NCBI GenBank assembly: GCA_032718475.1
Contig: JAUCBJ010003427.1
Location: 1-30,413, forward strand
DNA: 30,413 nucleotides
Direction: 5' to 3'
Source: Nemertoderma westbladi
Lineage: Eukaryota > Xenacoelomorpha > Nemertodermatida > Nemertodermatidae
Shown piece by piece: positions 1-9,415 of the stretch. Both the position numbers and the translations under genes were made by a program. The notes below the pieces were generated by a model. The model made no database searches. It was not told the DNA's origin and saw only the letters and a list, made by a program, of their open reading frames with translations. How positions within the stretch are numbered: the stretch's first letter is position 1; every line of letters starts with the position of its first letter.

Positions 1-322
1 GTACCTCATTAATGTTTATGACCCTCATCTGTACATGATTCTAACTAGGCCTACAGTGCCGTACTTGTTTTAGAAGCAATTAATACCAAAATATCAAAAA
101 CTTTGGAGCCCTTTAAAATTTTGAATTCAACAATTTCCAACATGTGCGCAAGTGTGTTAGCTATATTGTATGTGATTATTTGTTATTATTGCGTTCACAG
201 GTAATACTAACACCTGTTCATGTACCAGTTAACATGTTAGATAGCACGTATTAATGCGGACATGTATTACGTGCGCACTACACACTAAATAATTAAGGAC
301 ACACGATACGCCTTGGCTACTA
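1..322. other. AT-rich non-coding flank
   Basis: No coding frame, RNA gene or repeat that I can support is visible in this stretch. It is ordinary AT-rich sequence in front of the foldback element at 323-506. Confidence 0.6.
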
Positions 323-506
323 TTTGATATATTTTGCGGGTTTTTTGTAAAAATTCGGACTTTTGGTGTTTTGCCAAATTGAGGATACCTTGTTTTCTAG
401 GCAATACCCCGTAACTATCGTATAGTTACGGGATAATACCAGAAAACGGTGTTCCCGCTTGTTTTGGCAAAACACCATTTTACAAAAAAACCGCAATATA
501 TTTCAA
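323..506. mobile_element. Small foldback (MITE-like) element
   Basis: The two halves are near reverse complements. The left end runs TTGATATATTTTGCGGG then a T-run. The right end, read on the minus strand, runs TTGAAATATATTGCGG then a T-run. Further in, both arms carry GGTGTTTTGCCAAA. The centre is a strong hairpin with an 11-bp stem, CCCGTAACTAT, pairing with ATAGTTACGGG at about 409-433 around a 3-nt loop. There is no coding capacity. This is what a miniature inverted-repeat element looks like, but I could not define a convincing target-site duplication, so the exact ends and the superfamily are open. Confidence 0.6.
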
Positions 507-629
507 AGGTGGTTCTAAATTAAATTGAAAGTTTAGTTATATGAATTCTATATATATTTAGTTGTCAAAAAACACAATAACAAGTAAACTGAGGCATCTC
601 TCTAAAAAATAAACAGTTTTTATCGATTA

Positions 630-634
630 TCTCC
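630..634. repeat. Left 5-bp target-site duplication of the LTR element
   Basis: TCTCC lies immediately before the TG that opens the 5' LTR. The same five bases follow the CA that closes the 3' LTR at 13105-13109. A 5-bp duplication is common for BEL/Pao elements. Confidence 0.9.
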
Positions 635-709
635 TGTAAAAGCTTTTGCTGAATTGTCCGGTTATTTTTCCTTATTTTTCCCGTAAAATACTCTGTAGTT
701 GGTTTACCA

Positions 710-798
710 GGCATAAAAAGGCCGTGTCCTTGCTGTACTGGTGTTTTAGCGGACATAAAAGCTATTTCTTCTGTATTTGTACTTTAGAGGACATAATC
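710..798 (+). promoter_or_regulatory. U3 direct repeats, candidate enhancer
   Basis: The motif GG(A)CATAAAA starts at about 710, 751 and 789, with related filler between (CTGTA..TGTACTTTAG). That gives three units of about 40 bp near the start of the LTR, where retroelement enhancers usually sit. The diverged LTR at 29981 keeps the same three-unit layout. Regulatory function is inferred. Confidence 0.5.
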
Positions 799-923
799 CG
801 TAATTCCGTGACGTAAAAGCTCGATACTCTTGAAAACAGTGTCGCTACCATGACGACGGCTAGCAGCTGATATTGCCACGTCGACGTTTCTTTGTTTCTT
901 TGTTCTCTCGTTGTTCAGGTTGA

Positions 924-928
924 CCAAT
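924..928 (+). promoter_or_regulatory. CCAAT box in LTR
   Basis: GACCAATCAGAGCG is a textbook CCAAT-box context. It is conserved in all three LTR copies, including the diverged one near 30259, while surrounding bases vary. A role in LTR promoter activity is inferred; I did not find a confident TATA box. Confidence 0.45.
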
Positions 929-1624
929 CAGAGCGTTTGTTGTCTCTGTGTTGGAGGTGTATACAGAAACTCAGTAGTTCAGTGTTATGTTTTGCCCAGA
1001 GCCTAAGAACCGGCTTTTGGCACCTCCGTGTTTTCAGTTTTTAGTCCTACACTAGTAGGCTTAATTATAAGGACATATATCCGTTATCTGCATACTGCAG
1101 TACTGCATACACTGCATACTGTGTAACACTGTGCATACTTTTATATTGTTATACTGCTATTTACTGTCAGTTCTTCATAATATGGTTGATGAATTATTAT
1201 ATTTGGAATAACGACAAATAACCCCGAAACCCAATATTCTTGATATACCGAAGGTAAGAGAGAAAGGTTACAGATAAATGATTGCGACCTATGTTGAGTG
1301 GTTTGAAGTGAATCTAATGTTATTTGATAGACCCTACATGATTCGGTCCGTGTTCCTTTTATATGTGACTAAAATCAGTGAAGATCGGCAGATCAGTGTG
1401 CAGTATTGTGCAGCATTGTGTATGAGTGAGACTGATAACGAAGCATTTCCTAAAGAATGCGCCATATATGTGAATTGTAACTAAGCCATATCGTTGTGAG
1501 TAGTTTAAGTCATAACTCTGTTTGTATAGATAGAGCGCCACGTCCTAAAGGAACTGTTAATATTTCCCGAAGGTGAATAATATTGTCAGAGATTATATAA
1601 TACTGTCAGTCGAATAATACATTA

Positions 1625-1650
1625 GGCTTACATAGCAATAAAATTAAGCC
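1625..1650 (+). terminator. Poly(A) signal in a short hairpin within the LTR
   Basis: GGCTTA (1625-1630) can pair with TAAGCC (1645-1650), leaving AATAAA (1637-1642) in the loop. Poly(A) signals held in hairpins are known from retroviral LTRs. The identical arrangement is in the 3' LTR near 12913-12938. It is the likely 3'-end signal of the element transcript. Confidence 0.5.
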
Positions 1651-1883
1651 GTCGAACCCAATCTCCCGGGTATATCCAGCGGGTGAATGATCGCGCACAG
1701 ATTGGTTTCGACTAGTGTAGTGAATTAAATACTTGTCATAGACTAAAGGTGATTTATTATCTAGAAGACATCCTAATTTGGCGGGTTAAACTGCCAAAGG
1801 TCTGAAAGCGTGAACAATAAAGGATATAGCTTCTTTATTGCAGTAAGCAATAAAGTTGAAAGTACCGGTCAACCGGTAAACCT

Positions 1884-2020
1884 GAAAGGTACATCTGTAG
1901 GTCAGTAGGCCCAACTGCCAGAACCGGTACTGCCGTAGGTCCGTAGGTCCAACTGCCAGAACCGGTACTTCTGTAGGTCTGTAGGCCCAACTGTCCTAAC
2001 CGGTACTTCCCGTATAGGTA
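1884..2020 (+). repeat. 38-bp tandem repeat in the leader
   Basis: AACCGGTAC recurs at 1922, 1960 and 1998, spaced exactly 38 bp, each followed by a variant of CTGTAGGTC.GTAGG.CCAACTG. A weaker first unit begins near 1884. That makes about three and a half units. Confidence 0.75.
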
Positions 2021-2187
2021 CAGCAGTATTATTCGATTTTGATTATTATATACCAGTAGGTCTTAATAATTAATCGGGGACGCCTGGTTTTTATTGGGAT
2101 TTTACTTAGGCCTATTTCTGTCAGTTTTATTTGTTTGTAGGCCAGTATTGAACAGAAGGCGTGTAAGCCTGATCAGATTGTACAGAC

Positions 2188-2668
2188 AATTTGTAGGTTG
2201 AACTGTTGTCTGATTGCTGTTAAGTCTGAACGGATTGCAGTGTATGTAGATCACCTGTCCGATAAAGAACGGTTAGGAAGTAGGGGCAGCCAATGCTGTA
2301 AGGTAAACCCCCAACTAAAGAATAAGTCGTACTACTGGGTTAGAACGCATACTACCTAATCATTTCGGAGTCTGCATGTCCTGTAGTTTATTTAGGCTTG
2401 AGAGTAGTCTGCCATCGTTTAGTCTGTATTTTGTTTGTGTAAGTCTGTACGGGTAGCGTATAAAATTTATTTAGATAATTTGTAGGCTGGATAGTTGTCT
2501 GGCTGTTATTAGGTCTGAATGGATTGCAGTGTGTGTAGAGCCTCTGTCCGATAAAGAACGGTTAGGAAGTAGGGGCAGCCAAAGCTGTAAGGTAAACCCC
2601 CATCTAAAGAATAAGTCGTACTACTGGGTTAGAACGCATACTGCCTAATCATTTCGGAGTCTGCATAT
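2188..2668 (+). repeat. 289-bp tandem duplication, interrupted at its end by a LINE
   Basis: The segment containing CCGATAAAGAACGGTTAGG and GAGTCTGCAT occurs twice, offset by 289 bp (2188-2378 and 2477-2667). The start of a third unit resumes at 4158, beyond the LINE. It begins GTAGTTTGTTTAGGCTTGA and matches 2384-2470. The array therefore existed before the LINE inserted. Confidence 0.8.
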
Positions 2669-2685
2669 ACCTACAAAAGTACTGG

Positions 2686-3816
2686 TTGGACCTACAAAAG
2701 GCTTTTGATACTGTAGATCACGAAATTCTGCTTGGTAAGTTAGGCCTGATGGGTGTAGGTTCTATAGACTGGTTCAAGTCCTACCTGTCAGACAGAGGTC
2801 AAACTGTAGTCATTAGCAAATCGCTGTCTACTGTACAAGAGATTACCTGTGGTGTACCGCAAGGTAGTATATTAGGTCCTCTGCTTTTTGTATGCTATGT
2901 AAATGATATGATAAGTAGTATAGATCCCGATCTTAAACTCATTTTATATGCCGACGACAGTGCTCTTATTTTCTCTCATAAAGATCCTATCCATATTTCC
3001 CAAAAGTTAAGTGCAGTTCTAGAATCCTGTAATGAGTGGTTGGTTGATAATAAGCTATCCATTCACTACGGTAAAACTGAAAGTATTTTGTTTGGTTCCA
3101 AAAGAAAGTTAAAGAAGGTAACTAAGTTTGAAGTCACTAGTAATGGACATAAGATTGAAAATAAAAAGGAAGTTAAATATTTAGGCGCCACATTGGATAA
3201 CTGCTTATCAGGAGAAAGTACAGTGAAAAATATTTTCTCGAAAGTTAACAGTAGGCTTAGGTTTCTATACAGAAATAAAAATAGTTTAAACACCGACTCC
3301 CGCAAGTTACTTTGCTCTTCTTTAATACAGTGTCACATGGACTATGCTTGCTCTTCTTGGTATGAAGGCTTAACCAAACAGCTTAAATGTAAATTACAAG
3401 TAGCTCAGAATAAAGTAGTACGATTTATTAAAGACTACAAACCTAGGCACCACCTAACTCCAGATGACTTTTCTGAATCTGGACTACTTAACTTAGATAG
3501 TAGAGTTAAGCAGCTACGCCTTAACCATGTGCATAAAGTGTATAATGGTAAATGTCCCAATTACCTAAAACAAAAATTCAACAGAGTACGCGATACACAC
3601 TCTTACAGTACCAGAGCTAGTGCTTCAAACTTCTACCTCCCGAATTGTAAATCCTTTGAATCTGATACTTTCTTTTTTAACGGCATAAAAAATTGGAACG
3701 CTCTGCCTAATGAAATTAAAAACCTAAATAATCAACATTCTTTTAAATCTGCAGTTAAATCTCACCTCCGTGTGCAATGTAAAAATAGGTACAATAGTCC
3801 TACAGTAAGTTATTAG
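2686..3816 (+). pseudogene. LINE reverse transcriptase, C-terminal part (CR1/L2-like)
   Basis: The 376-codon frame is uninterrupted but begins inside the protein: the first residues are the RT motif with the first catalytic Asp (KAFDTVDH). In order follow [13 protein letters not shown], the YADDS catalytic box near residue 90, and KVKYLG-like and thumb motifs. The C-terminal region ([17 protein letters not shown], then [12 protein letters not shown]) is typical of the CR1/L2/Crack group. The endonuclease and RT N-terminus are lost to 5' truncation. The clean frame means the insertion is fairly young or was copied along with its host element. The clade within the CR1 group is uncertain. Confidence 0.85.
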
Positions 3817-4133
3817 TTTATTAATTATTTACTATTTATACTGTAATTACGTTTTATATTAAATTGTTCTGTACATTATGTCTTTATCGTTGAGTCGGGC
3901 ATTGTCACGCTCTCGGTAAAGTTGTACATGTACATAGTGTAATTTATTACGTTTTATATTGGTTTTAGGTTAGCGTAGTGTAATATTGTATTTGTAACCA
4001 AGTAACATAAAGGACCCCCTTGGAAATAAGCTGCAAAGCTTTAGGGGTAATCCTATATGTTATGTTGGACAATACCTTTATACCGGTACATTGTTTGGTG
4101 TATTTGTTATTGTTTTTACATAATGTATAAATA

Positions 4134-4157
4134 AATCTATCTATCTATCTATCTATA
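4134..4157 (+). repeat. (ATCT)n tail of the LINE
   Basis: About five tandem ATCT units follow AATAAAT at the end of the LINE 3' UTR. Such microsatellite tails mark the 3' ends of many non-LTR elements. Confidence 0.75.
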
Positions 4158-5183
4158 CCGTAGTTTGTTTAGGCTTGATAGTAGTCTGTCAGTATTTGGT
4201 CTGCATTTTGTTTGAGTAGTTTGTACGCGTAGCGTAATATTTATTATTCAGAGTTTATGCGATTATTCGCAACATTCATTCCCCAAGTTTGTTCCTACAG
4301 TAATTGTGTTTGTTATACATACCGCTATAGTTAAATTAACCCCGGTACTACACGGGCTGCTTGGCGTAGGTAAAGACTGGTGATTTTGTGCACCGGTTAC
4401 TCCAGCAGATGCCGTGGTTCTTTTAGCTGTTCAAGTATATTTAACTACTGATTATCTGTTGTACAAGTACTCGTACCTAATTTAGGGTTTAGTGTACAGT
4501 GCTTTCCGAAAGTAATTAGTGTAGGCATTATATTTGTGTTGTAAAGTGGTTGATAGGCACGTTCGATTAGCTCTATTAACTTCTAGGTAGGAACACTCCG
4601 TGATACATAACGTAGTACCTATAGCGATACGGCTATAGGTCGTCAGGCGGTGGTATTTTCCTATCTGGACAACGCAGTGTATTTACTACTACTTATTATT
4701 TTCAAATACCGTAGTACCCTGTCCGTTGTAATAACCAGATTTCTAACCCTTTGTTAGGCTGGTTTGTAGACTTCTTGTAAAATTACCCTAAAAATTCGTA
4801 TTTTGTGTTTTTGTAAATTTTTGTGTTTATTTAGAGATTGTAATCTCAACCCGAATTGTACGTAATTTGTAGTATTAAGTAACTTAGGTAAATTAGAATT
4901 ATTTGTTTTAGTGTCCTATAAGTAACACTTCACTGAAAGCGTACCGCTTTGTGTAGTGATTACTCCCCAGAAATAATAACATTTATTTCAAATATTGACA
5001 AAGCCCATTAAAACGGGTATATATATATTATAAATCAAATCTAACGATTTATAAATAGTAGGCCTACCATATAACCATTAGGTCTCAATATCAGTTGGAC
5101 TACTGTTCAAATAACGGTAATAAAGTAAGTAAAGTAACAAAGTAACCCTAAAGTTCAGAAATTCAATTATTTAAAATAATTGA

Positions 5184-5420
5184 TATACCGGTATTTACGA
5201 TAGGCCTATTATCTTTATTTCTGTAAATTTAGGCTGAAATTATACCGGTACTTGTAATTAATTCTAGTCCAGAATTATATATACTACAAATTGTAAGCTG
5301 TATACCGGTATTCCCGATAGGCCTATTATATATTTATATATATTTGTGCTAAAATTATACCGGTATTCTGAGATAAACCTAGTCTGTAATAATACTTATA
5401 TATACTATAAGCATACCGGT
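5184..5420 (+). repeat. 117-bp repeat pair with TACCGGTA palindromes
   Basis: CGATAGGCCTATTAT occurs at 5198 and 5315. Both are preceded by TATACCGGTATT and followed by a second ATTATACCGGTA and an ATATATACTA block. The palindrome ACCGGT appears five times in this span and in the 38-bp repeats as well, so it is over-represented across the leader. Confidence 0.7.
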
Positions 5421-5559
5421 ATTCTAATATATTATATATATATCACGCTACACTGAGTAGCAGTATCGGAAATTAATTACTAGGCTAGCAGTTAATACTG
5501 AATTACTGGACTTGCTTAGACTGTAATATAGCAGTAGGCATTCAACTGTACAAACAAAA

Positions 5560-7353
5560 ATGTCTGACACAAAACGGGCACTGTCAGATAGTCTTTTGGA
5601 AGGTGTTAGAATCAGCCTTAGACTTGGACAGGGTCTTGAAAGGAAGATGGCAGAGGCAATGGCAACAGCAGAAGCGAAAAGAAAGGCGGCAGAGGCAATG
5701 GCAACAGTAGAAGCGGAAAGAAAGATAGAGACACCTGTACTCCCAGAACCTGCCTATAAATTCCCTTTGTACAGTACTAAACTACCTGTGCCCAGTAGGA
5801 CTGTTCCCGAGTCCGAACCCATCCTGGACGCCGAGCGAGATATTAAGAATTTATCGCCCGTCGTCTCTCGCTCGCCCGCTACAACATTGGCGACTCCCGC
5901 TTCGGCGGTTGAGTGGGTAACTGAGGGACGACGGGAGATGGGTCTCCTGCTCGAGCAGCTGAGGGAACACTGTTTGTGCTCCTCTCAGCAGGTCCGGGAA
6001 ATGGAAGAGACTGTTCAGCAGCTCAAGGGAACAGTAAGGGAAAGTAGGTTAGAGTTGCAAAAGGTGCAGCAAAGTATCGCGTTAGAATGCGATAAATTAG
6101 TGAACATACAAAGGGGTATAACACCACCCCCTGTAACAATGTGTCAACCCGTTAGGTCTGAAGTATTTCATGCGCAAGGTGTGGAGCCTACACGCATCTA
6201 TACTGCTAGTGAAGTAGAAACTCCTATAGTAAACCCTATTCAGGGTAATTATAAACCTGTTGATAATAATATTCCATATAGACCTGATCATAATCCTAGA
6301 AATTTATATACCGATAATTCTATATTCAATAATACGATGGCTCAAGAAAGTTTTACGCGTCAAATGGCTAGAACCGAAGCCCGGCAAGCGGTAAAGGTGG
6401 GAGAGATCGTCAAGTTCAATGGAGATGAGATGAAATGGTTACCTTTTAATGAATATTATAAAGATAACATACAGAACTCTGTACTATCTAACGGAGAGAA
6501 ACTTAGATTCCTCATCGAATGTTTGGAAGGACCTCCCAAGTCAATGGCGTTAAAATTTATTGGACATCCAGATGGATTAAGACAAGTTTGGGATACACTA
6601 AACATCAGGTATGGTAATAGGACTAACATAGCTAGGTATTTATATGCGAAATTAATGGCGCCCCGAAAGTTTCTTTCGAGAAGACAGAAGACTTACAAGA
6701 AGGTGTTATATATGATGGAACAACAACAACGAGACCCTACCATGGCTGATCTCATGTCATTCCTGGATAGCGAGGTGAAATTACAGCTCATAAAGCAGTC
6801 CAGAGAGAAGACAGCGGAAAGTAAGGTAAGTGAGAAACCCGTTTCTAGGAGAAGGGTAACACCAGTATGTTATACCGACGACGGTGAAAGCCAAACTTCT
6901 CAAGGAGAGGACAGCGGGAAAGACACTGACAGATCTTATGTCAATAAAATGCCTAAAGATCAGGTAAGTAAATCCAAGTCTCGACCCAATGACAGAAGGG
7001 AACCGGTACAAAAAACCCCTCCTACGTCTCCTAAAAGAATTCAGGTGAGAAAGCCCGAGGAAAGAACAAGTGTGCACCACACAGCACATGTTAAAGTAAG
7101 TAACATCAAGCCCAAATGTGTGCTGTGCGACGGGCCCCACCGTTTAAATGCGTGTGATAAATTCCTGAGGAAATCACTAAAGGATAGACGTGAAGTCATG
7201 TGGGATAAGCGGTTGTGTTATAATTGTCTCAGACGAGGACACCAACGGCGAACCTGTAACTCCGACGCAAGCGCAAGGTGTGCGAAGGTGTGCAAAACAT
7301 CATATCTTGTTGCACACGGAATTCGAACGAAACAGCCCGAGTCAGGTAAGTGA
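5560..7353 (+). CDS. gag: BEL/Pao-type Gag
   Basis: This is the structural protein of the LTR element, 597 codons, expected to form the cytoplasmic particle. The N-terminal quarter has an Ala/Glu-rich duplicated stretch (AEAMAT twice) and a predicted coiled coil at about residues 145-190. A DUF1759-like capsid region spans roughly residues 275-430 (VKFNGDEMKWLPFNEYYKD, then LIECLEGPPKSMAL). A long, charged, Lys/Arg-rich linker follows. Two zinc knuckles lie near residues 520 and 552 (CVLCDGPHRLNAC and CYNCLRRGHQRRTC). The third Cys/His cluster is interrupted: the expected continuation lies in the +1 frame used by the downstream ORF. The start at ATG 5560 is the first in a long open frame and lies after a stop-dense leader. 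Confidence 0.85.
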   Translation: MSDTKRALSDSLLEGVRISLRLGQGLERKMAEAMATAEAKRKAAEAMATVEAERKIETPVLPEPAYKFPLYSTKLPVPSRTVPESEPILDAERDIKNLSPVVSRSPATTLATPASAVEWVTEGRREMGLLLEQLREHCLCSSQQVREMEETVQQLKGTVRESRLELQKVQQSIALECDKLVNIQRGITPPPVTMCQPVRSEVFHAQGVEPTRIYTASEVETPIVNPIQGNYKPVDNNIPYRPDHNPRNLYTDNSIFNNTMAQESFTRQMARTEARQAVKVGEIVKFNGDEMKWLPFNEYYKDNIQNSVLSNGEKLRFLIECLEGPPKSMALKFIGHPDGLRQVWDTLNIRYGNRTNIARYLYAKLMAPRKFLSRRQKTYKKVLYMMEQQQRDPTMADLMSFLDSEVKLQLIKQSREKTAESKVSEKPVSRRRVTPVCYTDDGESQTSQGEDSGKDTDRSYVNKMPKDQVSKSKSRPNDRREPVQKTPPTSPKRIQVRKPEERTSVHHTAHVKVSNIKPKCVLCDGPHRLNACDKFLRKSLKDRREVMWDKRLCYNCLRRGHQRRTCNSDASARCAKVCKTSYLVAHGIRTKQPESGK

Positions 7354-8656
7354 GTCCGAACTACATGTCCAATTCAGTGATGTGAACGACACTGATCAAT
7401 CTGAGATGGAAGGATTCTATACGGACGAGTTCTCCGACCAAAACGAATCCTGTTACCTAATAAACACCACCGCAGTGTATCGAGCACTCGTGCATGAGAA
7501 AGACACAGACAGCGACCTTACCTTAACTACTTCCGATCAACAACCATCTTGGAAAGCGCCAACTTCCAATGTAGGAATCCGAGAATTTCCTGTAGTCCAG
7601 TTACGGGTCCACGGACCTCAGAAGAGCTATATAGTGAACGCCCTCCTGGACTCCGGTAGCACAGGAACATTCATCGATAAAGAACTAGCCAAAGTCATCT
7701 TTGCTGGACAACCCAAGTTCCGAACCAAGCTAAACATGTCAGGGATCATGCAGGTTTGGAATTCTACTGTAGCTGCCGACTATTATATAGGTGAGTTGTC
7801 CACTCCACAGGATAAACTAGGAGAATACAGTATAAGGTCAGTAAAAATGGTGGCAATAAAGAACTTCGCTACTACTCAAGCAGACCTTTATAATTGGGAC
7901 GAGGATGAGAGCATCCAACATCTTAAGATACCTCGATTCCAGACTGATTATCCTGGAGTGCAAATACTCATCGGCCAAAACGCGCATGAGGCGCTGGAGA
8001 CATTAGAGAAACGACCTACTCAACCGCAACCACTTCAGACCTATGCGGTAAGAACTAGAGTAGGTTGGTACCTTACTGGACCTTCCCGTAGAACGCTCAG
8101 GGAAAGACTGCTTCAAGATCGCGTCTGCCAGGTGAGTGAATGGGAAGACGATACTAGTGAGGGAGACGACCCAACTGAGGGAACACCACACTCCTCAGAT
8201 AATGACAATCTTAACTCCAATGTAGATCAATGGAGATATTGCCCCAAGACGATGAATATAGCCGACATCGCTTCCAGAGGAGCATCTCCTCAAGAACTGA
8301 CAGATACTACAGACCGGTTAGGTGAACCCGACTTCCTGAGTAAGGAGGATGAAGGGCCTCCCCATCTTACTCCGACTGAGATTAGACCAGCCAAGGGAGC
8401 GGAGAAAGTTAAACCTAAAACCCGGACGGGTGGAGCGGAGTTATTTGAACCCGGGATAGATCTGTCGGTATTACATATTGCCAGGGACGACGCCGTGGAT
8501 CTGGACCTCCCCACCGCGAGTGGATCCTTCATGAAGATCAGAGAGAGCGATTGGAGCTCTGGAACATCAGACGTCTCGCAGGGACTCTCACCTCTCCTGC
8601 AGGGAGCGACGGACCACTATAGCTCCTGGAATCGGCTTTGTAACGCCGTCATATAA
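7190..8656 (+). CDS. pol: Pol remnant: protease fused to RNase H tail, RT deleted
   Basis: This frame is +1 relative to Gag and overlaps its end. The true join is probably near 7280, where a Cys/His stretch (RRCAKHHILLH) completes the knuckle region left unfinished in Gag. A DUF1758-like aspartic protease follows, with the catalytic ALLDSGSTGTFID near residue 153 and conserved VQILIGQNA and RVGWYLTGP. After residue about 345 the protein passes straight into WRYCPKTMNIADIASRGASP, which is the end of RNase H, and then the pre-integrase region up to HYSSWNRL. Reverse transcriptase and most of RNase H, several hundred residues, are missing without loss of frame. The frame stops at 8656, before any integrase catalytic domain. 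Confidence 0.8.
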   Translation: MKSCGISGCVIIVSDEDTNGEPVTPTQAQGVRRCAKHHILLHTEFERNSPSQVSESELHVQFSDVNDTDQSEMEGFYTDEFSDQNESCYLINTTAVYRALVHEKDTDSDLTLTTSDQQPSWKAPTSNVGIREFPVVQLRVHGPQKSYIVNALLDSGSTGTFIDKELAKVIFAGQPKFRTKLNMSGIMQVWNSTVAADYYIGELSTPQDKLGEYSIRSVKMVAIKNFATTQADLYNWDEDESIQHLKIPRFQTDYPGVQILIGQNAHEALETLEKRPTQPQPLQTYAVRTRVGWYLTGPSRRTLRERLLQDRVCQVSEWEDDTSEGDDPTEGTPHSSDNDNLNSNVDQWRYCPKTMNIADIASRGASPQELTDTTDRLGEPDFLSKEDEGPPHLTPTEIRPAKGAEKVKPKTRTGGAELFEPGIDLSVLHIARDDAVDLDLPTASGSFMKIRESDWSSGTSDVSQGLSPLLQGATDHYSSWNRLCNAVI

Positions 8657-9345
8657 CTAGAGCGATGTTTCTATCGTCACTATTCCAGGATGAAGAAGAA
8701 ACCTGGAATTGTATTCGGGATGCAGCGACTCAATCACCCAGTCGGTCGTTTGTGTTTACCGGAAGGGAATAGAGGACTCTCCGGAAACTGTGGAAGGCAA
8801 GATTCTCTTCCCACGACCACCTCCCTAATCCTTCAAACATCTAGGGACTCCATAACGTAACAACATATGGAGTGGGTGTGTGACTCTATTATTTTATATT
8901 ATTTTATTATTTTTATATTTCTGTATGTATTACTATGTAATTTTATTATAATCGTTTTCTTTAATTTTATTCAGTAGAATGTTATTTTAGCGATTATTTA
9001 GTAGATTAGTGCAATATATATTCGCGTTTATTACTTAATTACGTATATATTATATTTAATGCGACGGCAAGAAATAATTCTTTTCCTCTTTCCTTACTGT
9101 CCGTATCATATTATAAATACGTGACTACAGTAAGATGAAATGTCCGTACTTATTAAAGTACAATAAAGCCACTACTATATTTAAGTATTATTGGTAGGCA
9201 GAGTATTAGGAATGCAAAGTTCAGATCCTCGTGTCTCGGCTAAACCAAGCTCTGGGTAGACCTTGGAAACGACTTGCCTCTTCACACTGACATTGCTTCG
9301 TGCGATATTGCTCTCATACCGTATATTAAATAATACATATAGTAG

Positions 9346-9378
9346 CGTGATGTCCCTTTAACAGTAGCGTATCACGCA
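9346..9378 (+). other. Short inverted repeat GCGTGAT...ATCACGC
   Basis: A 7-bp perfect stem encloses 19 bases that contain ACAGTAGC. It lies in the AT-rich post-pol region. No function is evident. Confidence 0.4.
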
Positions 9379-9415
9379 AAATAAATCTGTTAAACCCTTT
9401 GACCATCTGTAATTC

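Larger units (their letters stand above)
635..1816 (+). repeat. 5' LTR of the BEL/Pao-type element
   Basis: It is nearly identical to 11923-13104 and of exactly equal length, with TG...CA ends. It carries three roughly 40-bp repeats in its U3 part, a CCAAT box and an AATAAA inside a small hairpin. A 68-codon open frame at 1278-1484 recurs in the other LTR simply because the LTRs are copies; I do not regard it as a gene. Confidence 0.92.
2669..4157 (+). mobile_element. 5'-truncated CR1/L2-group LINE nested in the leader
   Basis: The insertion splits the 289-bp repeat array and carries the C-terminal part of a LINE reverse transcriptase, a 3' UTR of about 320 bp and a short (ATCT)n tail. TATACC is present on both sides (2666-2671 and 4154-4159) and may be the target-site duplication. 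The left break falls just before the RT motif DLQKAFD, as expected from incomplete reverse transcription. Confidence 0.8.
1817..5559 (+). other. Long repeat-rich leader of the LTR element
   Basis: No gag-like frame is present between the LTR and the gag start. The leader contains a 38-bp repeat block, a 289-bp tandem duplication interrupted by a LINE, and a 117-bp repeat pair rich in the palindrome TACCGGTA. Without the LINE the leader is still about 2.25 kb, which is long for this class. No tRNA-complementary primer-binding site beginning TGG is obvious just after the LTR. Confidence 0.7.

Noticed and set aside
1278-1484. 68-codon ORF found twice (also at 12566-12772)
   Set aside because: It lies inside the LTR and recurs because the two LTRs are copies. 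No domain is visible, and the older LTR copy in this window ends before that position.
1739-1816. TGGCGGGTTAAACTGCC as primer-binding site with an earlier LTR end
   Set aside because: The same bases are present in the 3' LTR, so they lie inside the LTR. No primer-binding site is called.
6781-7140. 119-codon minus-strand ORF opposite gag
   Set aside because: It is a shadow of the gag frame with no independent features.
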